Below are positions 27,963 through 35,661 of a stretch of DNA of 64,000 nt, one piece after another (the stretch's first letter is position 1; every line of letters begins with the position of its first letter). The position numbers were made by a program, and so were the translations under genes. The DNA is taken from assembly GCA_027491155.1 (NCBI GenBank), contig JAIXWR010000031.1:28323-92322 (forward strand), written 5' to 3'. A model generated the notes under the pieces. It had not been told where the DNA came from, did not search any database, and was given only the letters and a program-made list of their open reading frames with translations. Source of the DNA: Verrucomicrobiaceae bacterium (lineage in GTDB: Bacteria > Verrucomicrobiota > Verrucomicrobiia > Verrucomicrobiales > Akkermansiaceae).

Positions 27963-28691
27963 ATGAAACTCCATTTCGTCCTGCTCGCCCCGCTCCTCTT
28001 TTGCCTGCCCGTTTCCGCCCAGCAATCCCCGCCGGCCGCGCCGGCCGAGGTCGAAACGGCGGGGCTCCGCATCCGCGGCCTGGCCTTCCAGCTCGATTCG
28101 CCGCCGGCCGATGTCTTCGCCCATGATGCCGCCGGCGACGGCAGCGTGCCCGGCGTGAAGGTTGACGTGAAGAGCTACCTCAACCACGAGTTCAGCGGCG
28201 TGCCGATCAAGGGCGACAACCTGGTGTTCACCAGGACGGCCGATCCCGCCGGCATCAAGGACAGCGCGAACCTGATTGCCAAAACCCGTCTCCCGGCCGG
28301 CTTCCGTCGGGGCATCTTCATGTTCCTGCCCGGCACCGGAAAAGCCGGCGATCCGCCGTTCCGCGTGCTGGCCGTCGACGACAGCCCGAAGGCCTTCCCG
28401 TCCGGCTCGCTGAAGATCCTCAACCTCAGCCCGCTGGCGGTCAGCATTTCGCTGGAGAAGGAGGTCTTCAATTTCAAGAGCGGCGAGACCCGGGTGATCG
28501 AGGACCCGCCGGTGGGCCCCAGCCAGTCTTCCGGCATGGTCGCCAAGGCTTTCAAGGACGGCGAGTGGCAGAAGATCGGCTCCGGCGTTTGGCCGCATCC
28601 CGGCTCGAAGCGCATCCTGCAGGTCCTGTTCGAGAACCCGAAATCCGGCCAGGTCGAGCTGCGCGGCATCCGCGACATCGCCAAGCCCTGA
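27963..28691 (+). CDS. Exported protein of unknown function, partner of the pilin-like protein
   Basis: A 242-residue protein with a clear Sec signal peptide (MKLHFVLLAPLLFCLPVSAQ). It starts 19 bp after the pilin-like gene, so it is almost surely co-transcribed. The mature protein looks like tandem beta-sandwich modules: GLRIRGLAFQLDSPP at the start, GSLKILNLSPLAVSISLE in the middle and a GETRVIEDPP segment. I know no named family for it. The tight linkage suggests a role in presenting or anchoring the pilin-like protein. Confidence 0.75.
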   Translation: MKLHFVLLAPLLFCLPVSAQQSPPAAPAEVETAGLRIRGLAFQLDSPPADVFAHDAAGDGSVPGVKVDVKSYLNHEFSGVPIKGDNLVFTRTADPAGIKDSANLIAKTRLPAGFRRGIFMFLPGTGKAGDPPFRVLAVDDSPKAFPSGSLKILNLSPLAVSISLEKEVFNFKSGETRVIEDPPVGPSQSSGMVAKAFKDGEWQKIGSGVWPHPGSKRILQVLFENPKSGQVELRGIRDIAKP

Positions 28692-28731
28692 TGCCGCTTG
28701 CCGCGGGCGCTGCGGCGGGCGAGAACGCGCC

Positions 28732-28986
28732 ATGCAACTCCGGGTGCTTGCCGTTCCCAACGCGCGGACCAGCGAGGTGGTCGGCTGGGAGGACGACCCG
28801 CGGGCCGGCCGCGTGCTGCGGGTGAAAGTCACGGCACCGCCGGTCGAGGGCAAGGCCAACGCCGCCCTGCGCGAGGTGCTGGCGGCGCACTTCGGGATCC
28901 CGAGATCGAAGGTCGTGCTCGAGAAGGGCGACGGCTCGCGGATCAAGGCTTTCCGCCTGCCGGACGGCATCGCGCCGCCGCCCTGA
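28732..28986 (+). CDS. DUF167 (YggU/UPF0235) family protein
   Basis: An 84-residue single-domain protein. The family signature is complete: LRVLAVPNARTSEVV, then LRVKVTAPPVEGKANAAL, then the FGIPRSKVVLEKGDGSRIKAF pattern. Structures of relatives show a small alpha/beta fold, but the function is unknown. The length is slightly short of the usual 95-100 residues. It follows the exported protein by 40 bp and precedes the SprT-like gene by 45 bp on the same strand. Confidence 0.9.
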   Translation: MQLRVLAVPNARTSEVVGWEDDPRAGRVLRVKVTAPPVEGKANAALREVLAAHFGIPRSKVVLEKGDGSRIKAFRLPDGIAPPP

Positions 28987-29031
28987 CGTGGCCGGCTTTC
29001 CCATCATCGCGAATTTTCGCAGGAAAACCCG

Positions 29032-29664
29032 ATGCTGCATTGCCAGCGGGAACGGCAGTTGCTAGGAGCCGTCCGAATGGCATGGATGTTCCGGCAGATG
29101 GAGTTGGCCTGGGGGCGGAAACCCCGGGTGGTCGCTCCGTCGCCATCCCGCGGCGGCACTCCCAAGACCGACGGTGGACTGACCGAATGGTGCCGTGAGA
29201 ATGCCGAGCAACTCGGCCTGCCGGAGCTCGCCCGCCGGGTGCGGGTCGGGTGGAACTCGCGGATGCAGACGACCGCCGGCCGCGCCTGGTGGCCGGACCG
29301 GCTGATCGAGCTGAACCCGAAATTGAAGGAGGTCCCGCCCGAGGAAATGTGGCGGACCCTGCGCCACGAACTGGCGCACCTTGTCGCCTACGAGCGCGCC
29401 GGCCGCCGGCGGATCGAGGTCCACGGCCCGGAATGGCGCGCCGCCTGCGCCGAGCTCGGCATCCCCAACGAGCAGCCTTTCCACAGCCTGCCCTTCAAGC
29501 GGAAGCGGATGAAGCGCAACTACGCCTACATCTGCCCGCAGTGCCTGACGACCATCCGCCGGGTGAAGAAGATCCACCGGATGGTCGCCTGCTACGGCTG
29601 CTGCCGCAAGTTCAGCGGCGGGGTCTTCGACCCGCGCTTCCGGCTGGTGGAGCAGAAGCTGTGA
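29032..29664 (+). CDS. SprT-like zinc metalloprotein
   Basis: A 210-residue cytoplasmic protein of the SprT-like group. The zincin motif is in LRHELAHLVAYE (about residue 113 onward), with a further histidine in VHGPEW as likely third ligand. A zinc ribbon closes the protein (YICPQCLTTI and VACYGCCRKF). Eukaryotic relatives (Spartan) degrade DNA-protein crosslinks; bacterial members are poorly known. The ATG at 29032 is the longest start. The ATG at 29077 (MAWMFRQMELAWGRK) is equally plausible. Confidence 0.88.
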   Translation: MLHCQRERQLLGAVRMAWMFRQMELAWGRKPRVVAPSPSRGGTPKTDGGLTEWCRENAEQLGLPELARRVRVGWNSRMQTTAGRAWWPDRLIELNPKLKEVPPEEMWRTLRHELAHLVAYERAGRRRIEVHGPEWRAACAELGIPNEQPFHSLPFKRKRMKRNYAYICPQCLTTIRRVKKIHRMVACYGCCRKFSGGVFDPRFRLVEQKL

Positions 29665-29673
29665 GGCGCTTTC

Positions 29674-30018
29674 CTAGGGGAGTTCCGTGGGGATGGCCTT
29701 CGCGGCACCACCGCTGAGCACCGGCCGCGGCCGCAGCGGCGCGGTAACAGGAGCGGATCCGTCCGCATCGTCCGGCGGGGGCTTCCTTCGCCCGTTCTTC
29801 CGGGCCTCGCGCGCCAGGCGTTCCACAAACGACCGGCCCGATGTCGGATTCAGTGGATCGGCTTGCCGATGCAGCCAGATGGCCGCGCCGGCCAAGGCGA
29901 AGAGCCCGGCGACCATCCCCGGCAGCCCGAACGATTTGCCGAGAGCGTGGATGATGGCCAAGGACGCCACGGCGAACAGAACCCACGGTGCGACGGGCGA
30001 TGAAGAATTCCGGACCAT
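29674..30018 (-). CDS. Small membrane protein of unknown function
   Basis: About 114 residues from the ATG at 30018 (the frame is open to 30075). Two hydrophobic segments (VAPWVLFAVASLAIIHAL and GMVAGLFALAGAAIWL) lie near the N terminus. A basic cytoplasmic tail (FVERLAREARKNGRRKPPP) follows. No family is recognised. It converges with the SprT-like gene, with only 9 bp between the stops. Coding status rests on the clean hydrophobic pattern and the minus-strand layout. Confidence 0.55.
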   Translation of the reverse strand: MVRNSSSPVAPWVLFAVASLAIIHALGKSFGLPGMVAGLFALAGAAIWLHRQADPLNPTSGRSFVERLAREARKNGRRKPPPDDADGSAPVTAPLRPRPVLSGGAAKAIPTELP

Positions 30019-30094
30019 GGACGTTTCCACCAGAAAGGCGGGTAGCACGATGGCAGGTCCGCGCCCCTCTGGCAAATCGTCGATTAGGGGCGGG

Positions 30095-33000
30095 TCAGGG
30101 CTCGAGGTAGGCGATCCGGTAGAAGCGCTTCGGCCGCAGGAGCGGGTCGAAGGTGCTGGTGTCGGTGAAGGTCGCGGTGCCGGAGGGGCCGCCGATGACC
30201 GGGGCGCCGGTGTTCGTCCAGGTGGCGAGGTCCGTCGAGACCTTGAGCTGGTAGCTCACCCCCGTGGCGAGGCCGCCGGCAGTGATGAAGGGGAAGCCGC
30301 TGCCGTTGTTCGTGCCGGTCGCGGTGACGAAGGCGGCGTCGATGACTTCGACGGAGAAGGTCAGCGTCTGACCGTCGACGTCGAGGGTGTAGGTCGTGTT
30401 GGCGGTCGGGTTGATCGGAATGGTGCTGGAAGCGCCGAGCGGGACGCTGCCGATGCCCTGGTCGATGGTCGCGGCGGTGGAGGAGCCGCCGGTCTTGTAG
30501 CGGAGTTCGCCGCCGATGCCGCGGACGACGCGGACGGTGCCGTCGAGTGCGAGGGCTCCGGATGAACTTGAGAGGAAGGCGGCGTGGTGCGCGGCGATCT
30601 CGGTCGCGCTCAGCGAGCGGTTGTAGATGGCGGCTTCGTCGAGCTGGCCGTCGAAGAAGTTGCCGGCCAAGCGGGTTTTGTGCGAACCGATGACCCAGCG
30701 GCCGGTCGAGGACTCGGGTGCAGTGAGTACGGCGGCGGTGGTCTGGATGACCTGTTCAGAAACGAGGGTGCCGTCGAGGTAGAAGCGCAGCGTGTAGGAT
30801 CCCGCAAGGCTGTCGTGGGTGCAGGTGAGCGCCGTGTGGCACCAGTCGAGGTCGCCGGCCTTCCGGTTGGTGTTGGAGGTGGCAAGGGCGTTCGGGCTGG
30901 TCAGGTTGCCGGCGAAGCAGGTGAGACGGCCGTTGACGTCCAGATACAACATGCTGCGCCCGATGCCTCCGGCATCCTGGTTCGAGAAGATGTTCTGATT
31001 TCCTGCAAGGCGCGCCGCGACTTCGGGGCGCATCAGGATTTCCAGCGACCAGCCTTCGGTGCCATCGGGGTCGATGTCGCCAGCCGTGTCGTCGCCGTCG
31101 GGGTCCTGCGGGTTGAGGGTGACCGAGGTCGTGACGGTGCCGTTGTTGTTGAAGTCGGCACAGGTGCCGAGCGGGCCGGGGATGGCGCGGGTGACGGTGC
31201 CGATGATCGAGACGCTGTGCCTTCCGTTGCCGGACGAGTCGTAGAAGGTGGTGCTGCCGGCGTTTTCCTCGAAGCGGTAGTAGGCGAAGGGGCCGGCCGC
31301 CGTGACGACGGCGGGGTAGCTGGTGCCGGCGCCGCCGACCGTGACGGTGGCGGTGTCGATGGCGCTGGCAGTGGCCCCGGTGATCGAGGCGGTGCCGGTG
31401 AAGGTGGTGGTGGCCACGGGGCCGGGATTGACCTGGAGGGTGCCCGCGTCGATGAGCACCGGATCGGAGATCGTCGCGATGTCGGAAGTGCCGTCGTTGA
31501 TGACGATGAGATTGGTGCCGGCGCGGGTGTAGATGCGATAGCTGGACCAGGTCGCGTCGGTGGAGAAATTGTTGGCGACCGAGAGGCTGTTGCCCGACCA
31601 CGAGGTCACGGTGGTGACCGAGCCGGCGATGTTGCCGTTGGTGACTTCCATGAAATAGGTGTTGCCGGCCTGGAGGACGGTGCCGAAGTCGGTGTTGAGG
31701 TCCACAAGGGGATCCGTCGGCAGGGTGGCGAAAGTTTCGAAGGCGCCGGTGGCGGCGTTGGTTTTCACCACGGTGGCATTCCAGTTCAGGGTGACCGGCG
31801 TGCCGGCGCTGATGAAGGGCGGCGAGACGTGGAGGGTGAAATCGGGCGCGGGCTGGACGGTAACGGTGGCCTGCAGGGTGGCGGGGGTGCCGGTCCCCGC
31901 TTCGTCGAGCCAGGCGGAGAGGGTGTAGGTCGTGGTGGCGGTGATGGCGGGTGCGGCGAAGCTGCCGGCATCGAGCAGGGGCTGACCCTCGGCGGTGAGG
32001 GTGTAGGTGGCCAGGGTGGTCGCGCCGTTGCTGATCCGGATCCGTTTTGCGGAGCCAGTGGACCAGTTCAGGACCGGGGTTCCGGTGCCGTAGATGAAGG
32101 CGGGAGTCGCGGTGAAGGAGTTGATGTCGGGCGAGGTTTGGACGGCGACGGTGACCTGGCGGGTATCGACGACGGTCCCGCCGGAAGCCGTGGCGGTGAG
32201 AGTGTAGGTGGTGGTGACCGCGGGGCTGACGGACAGGGAGCCGAGTCCGGCGGTGGACAGCGCGGCGGCATCGATGACGGTGGCGTCCTGGTTGTTGGTC
32301 ACCGTCAGGGTTTCGTAGTCGAGTGCATAGCTGTAGAGGTCGAAGCTGCCGTTCCAGAGCGCGGCGGCGCCGTCGGCGGCGAGGAGGTCGCCGTTCTCAA
32401 GGGTGAAGGTTTTCGCGACGTCGTCGTAGGCGGTGACTTTGAAGAGCCGGCCGAGATAGGTGCCGCCGTTGGCGCGGAGGTAGTAGGTGGGGCCGGAGCT
32501 GAGCAGGGCGAAGTTGAAAGCGGAGGCACCGAGCTGGTTGGAGCCGAGCGCGAAGTTGTCGGCGGTGCCGGTGGAGATGGAGCTGCGGCGGTGGGCGCCT
32601 TCCCAGGAGAGGGTGGCGGATTCCCCGATGATGATGGAATTGTCGTTGGTGCTGAAGCAGCGGGCGAGCCGTCCGGCATTGAACAGGTTCTGGATGTCGG
32701 TGGCGGAGAGCGCGGTGTCGTAGACGCGGATGTCGTCGAGGTGGCCGTCGAAATCCCGGTCGGTCGATACGTTGAAGCTGTCGCCGATGCGGGTGACGCC
32801 GGTGGCGGTGGCGACGGCGGCGGTGCTGGTGCTGCCGTTGGGGACGCTGGCGCCGTCGATGTAGAACTGCATGTTCTGCATGGTGCTGGCGGAGTTCGGG
32901 AGCACCACGGCGACATGGTGCCAGCGGTTGGTGTCGACGCGCACGCTCGTGGTCTGGCCGGTGCCCTGGATTTCGACGCGGAAGAGGTTGCCGAGGACCT

Positions 33001-33388
33001 TGATGTCGAAGCGGGTGCCGGTGGAGTTGGTGCCGGCGCCGAACATGGTGGCGTTGGCTTCCTGGTTCGGTGTGGCCTTCATCCAGAAGGCGACGGTGCG
33101 GGTGTCGCCGCTGGCGAAGGCGTTCCAGTTGATGGCGTTGGTGGTGACCGCGCCGCTGTCGGTCGCGGGCGCGGTGGCGGCGTTCATGTAGAGCGAGCCG
33201 CCGCCCAGCGGGGAGCAGTCGTTTTTCAACGAGGCGTTGGAGCGCAGGACAAGGGGGTTGGCCCCGGTTCCGCTGTCGGCCAGGCCGGCGTCGAAGGTCC
33301 AGTGGTGAATCAGGGCGGCTCGGGTGGCTTCCGGAGTGCCGGCGGCCAACAACAAGGCGGCGATCGATGGGAAGAGACGGGTTTTCAT
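30095..33388 (-). CDS. Exported two-LamG surface protein
   Basis: A 1,097-residue secreted or surface protein. Signal peptide about 1-24. A LamG/concanavalin domain follows (about 25-250): it opens LIHHWTFDAGLADSGTG, has WHHVAVVLPN in the middle, and closes DDIRVYDTALSATDI. Residues 260-640 hold Ig-like beta domains (VSPAVTTTYTLTATASGG is typical). A second LamG domain (about 650-880) opens FAYYRFEENAG and closes LDEAAIYNRSLSATEI. The last 60 residues form the beta-rich tail common in verrucomicrobial exported proteins, ending KRFYRIAYLEP. Carbohydrate binding is the likely role. A shared 27-nt element lies upstream. ATG 33388 begins the signal peptide. Confidence 0.85.
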   Translation of the reverse strand: MKTRLFPSIAALLLAAGTPEATRAALIHHWTFDAGLADSGTGANPLVLRSNASLKNDCSPLGGGSLYMNAATAPATDSGAVTTNAINWNAFASGDTRTVAFWMKATPNQEANATMFGAGTNSTGTRFDIKVLGNLFRVEIQGTGQTTSVRVDTNRWHHVAVVLPNSASTMQNMQFYIDGASVPNGSTSTAAVATATGVTRIGDSFNVSTDRDFDGHLDDIRVYDTALSATDIQNLFNAGRLARCFSTNDNSIIIGESATLSWEGAHRRSSISTGTADNFALGSNQLGASAFNFALLSSGPTYYLRANGGTYLGRLFKVTAYDDVAKTFTLENGDLLAADGAAALWNGSFDLYSYALDYETLTVTNNQDATVIDAAALSTAGLGSLSVSPAVTTTYTLTATASGGTVVDTRQVTVAVQTSPDINSFTATPAFIYGTGTPVLNWSTGSAKRIRISNGATTLATYTLTAEGQPLLDAGSFAAPAITATTTYTLSAWLDEAGTGTPATLQATVTVQPAPDFTLHVSPPFISAGTPVTLNWNATVVKTNAATGAFETFATLPTDPLVDLNTDFGTVLQAGNTYFMEVTNGNIAGSVTTVTSWSGNSLSVANNFSTDATWSSYRIYTRAGTNLIVINDGTSDIATISDPVLIDAGTLQVNPGPVATTTFTGTASITGATASAIDTATVTVGGAGTSYPAVVTAAGPFAYYRFEENAGSTTFYDSSGNGRHSVSIIGTVTRAIPGPLGTCADFNNNGTVTTSVTLNPQDPDGDDTAGDIDPDGTEGWSLEILMRPEVAARLAGNQNIFSNQDAGGIGRSMLYLDVNGRLTCFAGNLTSPNALATSNTNRKAGDLDWCHTALTCTHDSLAGSYTLRFYLDGTLVSEQVIQTTAAVLTAPESSTGRWVIGSHKTRLAGNFFDGQLDEAAIYNRSLSATEIAAHHAAFLSSSSGALALDGTVRVVRGIGGELRYKTGGSSTAATIDQGIGSVPLGASSTIPINPTANTTYTLDVDGQTLTFSVEVIDAAFVTATGTNNGSGFPFITAGGLATGVSYQLKVSTDLATWTNTGAPVIGGPSGTATFTDTSTFDPLLRPKRFYRIAYLEP

Positions 33389-33406
33389 CGGATGGGATTT
33401 TTCGAC

Positions 33407-33461
33407 AGCCCCGGCGCACGGGGCTGGCATCCGTCCAATGACCCGGGAAGGCCGGGTATTA
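33407..33461 (-). promoter_or_regulatory. Shared 27-nt element plus leader hairpin upstream of the LamG protein
   Basis: CCAATGACC-N6-GGCCGGGTATTA lies at 33435-33461 (plus-strand reading), 46 bases before the ATG. Between it and the start is a perfect hairpin AGCCCCG-GCGCA-CGGGGCT (33407-33425). The same 27-nt pattern, with identical spacing, lies before the large sulfatase at 39408-39434. It may be a promoter or operator of the regulon of the ECF factor encoded between them. Confidence 0.55.
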
Positions 33462-33487
33462 CGTGCAAAAAACGGTGGCGCTGGAAA

Positions 33488-35083
33488 TCAGCGCGTGGCC
33501 GGCGGCCGGTTCGCGTGGAAGAGCGCCTTGATCTGCTCCGGCGTGAGGGCGGTGGGCAGGATGTATAGTTCGTCGAGCTCGCCCTTGAAGGTCTTGTAAT
33601 AGGCGCCGGACTCGATGCGGCGGCCGATCGAGAGGGGCAGGGCCTTGGGGCCGGCCACTTCGGTGGCGATCGCCTGGGGTTTCAGGGCGGTGGTGGATTC
33701 GAGGCTGCCGTCGACGTAGTGGCGGATGTTTCCGGTGCCGGATCCCGGGCCGCCGAGGAACACGATGGCGACGTGATGCCAGCGGCCGTCGAGCAGGTTG
33801 GTGGAGCCGATCCGGTAGCCGCCCTGGACTTCGGTGCGGATCGCACCCCGGGTGCCGGGGTTGTCATAGGCGGTGTTCCAACCGACCTGCCATTTGCTGC
33901 CGGCCTTCGAAGTGCCCCAGGAGAGGATGGAGTAGGCGAAGACTTCCGGGCAGTTGGCGGGGAGGCGGATCCAGAAGGCGAGCGAGCGCGGGGTGTTGCC
34001 GGCGATGCCGGGGAAGGCGGTGGCGAGGAAGGCGTCCTCGCCGTTGAACTGGACCGCGCTTCCGAAGCGGCCGGGAATCAGGCCGACGGATCCTTTTTCG
34101 CCGGTGAGCCGGACTTCGGCGGGAACGGAGGGCATGCCGGGCTGCCGGACGCCGGACTCGCGGAAAGTGTCGCGGGTGGTGGCGGCGGAGTCGAAGGACC
34201 AGTGGAGGAACCACTCCGGCAGCAGTTCCGGGCCGGCGGGAGGTCGCACCGGGAACTGCTCGGGCCGGTATTTTTCGCCGGCAAGGAGGATGCCTTCGCG
34301 GTTGACGCGGACGGGCTTGTTCTTGGCGAGCATCAGGGAGGAGAGGTCGCCCCACTTGCCGTTGAGCTCGACGCGTCCCTCGAGTACGTGGACTTCGGCG
34401 CTGCCGTCGCTTTCGACCACGACTCCGAAGCGGGAGTCGTGCTCGCTGAGCAGGGTGGACGGCGTTTCGAGGACGAAGCCGCGTGCCTCCGGCGGGATTC
34501 CGACCGTTGCCTTGCCGTTCTCGAGCCGGGCCCGGGTGGCGGTGCCGAGTGCAAGCGAGGAGCGTCCTTCCAGCAGCACGGTGGCGCCGCAATCGAAGGT
34601 GATCTCGACCGAGCCGCCGGCCAGTTCCAGGCTGCCGGGCCCGACCGGATCGCCGGCGTCGAGCGGCTGGGAAACCCACTTCGCCCCGAGGCTGCGGGTG
34701 ATGCGGCCGACAGAGTCCGCCTCGACCGGTCCGGGAACCGGGTCGGGCACGCTGCGGACGACCTCGGGATCGGGACCATCCGGGAGGTGGCGGCCGATGA
34801 GAACGGCGAGGGTCAGCGCGGCGGCCGAAGCGAGCGGGACCAACCAGCGGGGACGGGAGAAAGAGCGTGTCCGGATCCGGGTTTCGGGTGCCTTTTCGCG
34901 GATCAGGGCTTGCGCGGGCTCGCCGAGTTCCCATTCGAGGCGGCCGTGCACTTCGGCCTGGCGGCAGTAGTGGTCGAGAGCTTCCGGGCTTTCCCGCAAC
35001 TCGCGCTGGAGTTCGGCGAAGCCGGCTTCGTCGAGGGTGCCTTCCAGGCAGGCGTCGATGCGTTCGAGTGTTTCCCGTTTCAT
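33488..35083 (-). CDS. FecR-type transmembrane regulator with an external LamG domain
   Basis: A 531-residue protein. The N-terminal 65 residues form an anti-sigma-like cytoplasmic domain (LRESPEALDHYCRQAEVHGRLEWEL). One membrane helix spans about 79-98 (RWLVPLASAAALTLAVLIG). A FecR domain follows at 120-270 (GSLELAGGSVEITFDCGATVLLEG; STLLSEHDSRFGVVV). A LamG domain ends the protein (320-525; LHWSFDSAATTRDTF; WHHVAIVFLGG). The start codon overlaps the ECF stop by 4 nt, with a strong Shine-Dalgarno (AAGGAGG). The likely role is to hold the sigma factor until the outer LamG domain meets a ligand, perhaps a polysaccharide. That mechanism is inferred. Confidence 0.87.
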   Translation of the reverse strand: MKRETLERIDACLEGTLDEAGFAELQRELRESPEALDHYCRQAEVHGRLEWELGEPAQALIREKAPETRIRTRSFSRPRWLVPLASAAALTLAVLIGRHLPDGPDPEVVRSVPDPVPGPVEADSVGRITRSLGAKWVSQPLDAGDPVGPGSLELAGGSVEITFDCGATVLLEGRSSLALGTATRARLENGKATVGIPPEARGFVLETPSTLLSEHDSRFGVVVESDGSAEVHVLEGRVELNGKWGDLSSLMLAKNKPVRVNREGILLAGEKYRPEQFPVRPPAGPELLPEWFLHWSFDSAATTRDTFRESGVRQPGMPSVPAEVRLTGEKGSVGLIPGRFGSAVQFNGEDAFLATAFPGIAGNTPRSLAFWIRLPANCPEVFAYSILSWGTSKAGSKWQVGWNTAYDNPGTRGAIRTEVQGGYRIGSTNLLDGRWHHVAIVFLGGPGSGTGNIRHYVDGSLESTTALKPQAIATEVAGPKALPLSIGRRIESGAYYKTFKGELDELYILPTALTPEQIKALFHANRPPATR

Positions 35084-35604
35084 GCTCCACCTCCTTCCCG
35101 GGCCAGGCGGCTTTCGATACAGGTCCGCAAGGCGTTCCGCAACCGGAAGTAGAGCTGCTGGAGGGCGCCCTCGGTTCGTCCGGTCTCGCGGGCGATCTCG
35201 CGGACGGTCTTGCGTTGGGAGTAGCGCGACCGGATGAGTCCCTGCTCTTCGTCGGAGAGGGCGAGCAAGCACTGGCGAAGGGCCGCCTGCTGGCCTTCGG
35301 CAAGGTGGTCCTCGCCGGCCTGCCGGTCGGCGATCGATGCCATCAGGTCGCTGTCGAAGACCAGCCAGTGACGTCGCTTTTCGGAGCGCAGGGCTTCGAG
35401 CGTTTTGAAATGGGCGATGCGGAAGGCGAAGGCCTTGAAATTGGTGCCGGGCTGGAAGGATGCGGCCTTCTCCCAGAGGACGAGATTGGTTTCCTGGAGG
35501 ATGTCCTCGATGTCCGAGCCCGGGGCGAGGCTGCGGATGTAGCCGTAGATCGCCGGCTGGTGGCGGGTCACCAGCTGCAGGTATTCGACATCGATCGAGG
35601 CCAT
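35080..35604 (-). CDS. ECF RNA polymerase sigma factor, Rhodopirellula/Verrucomicrobium type
   Basis: A 174-residue sigma factor. Region 2 (about 10-75) contains SDIEDILQETNLVLWEK and FKAFAFRIAHFKTLEALR. Region 4 (about 115-165) contains LSDEEQGLIRSRY and the helix-turn-helix KTVREIARETGRTEGALQQ. There is no extra domain. It is followed by the FecR-LamG gene with a 4-nt overlap, the normal layout of a sigma factor with its membrane-bound partner. The large sulfatase ends 57 bp upstream on the same strand. Likely targets are the genes carrying the shared element at 33435 and 39408. Confidence 0.92.
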   Translation of the reverse strand: MASIDVEYLQLVTRHQPAIYGYIRSLAPGSDIEDILQETNLVLWEKAASFQPGTNFKAFAFRIAHFKTLEALRSEKRRHWLVFDSDLMASIADRQAGEDHLAEGQQAALRQCLLALSDEEQGLIRSRYSQRKTVREIARETGRTEGALQQLYFRLRNALRTCIESRLAREGGGA

Positions 35605-35661
35605 CCTTGGGTCGGGGATTCAAAGGCAAATGCCGGTCGGGTGGAATCCATTACAACGGAT

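Noticed and set aside
24761..28072. Long minus-strand ORF opposite the pilin-like gene
   Set aside because: Antisense artefact: low-complexity composition, no recognisable motif, and it runs across two well-supported plus-strand genes.
30584..33568. Long plus-strand Gly/Val/Asp-rich ORF opposite the LamG protein
   Set aside because: It mirrors the Ala/Thr/Ser/Asn-rich LamG gene; no signal peptide or domain.
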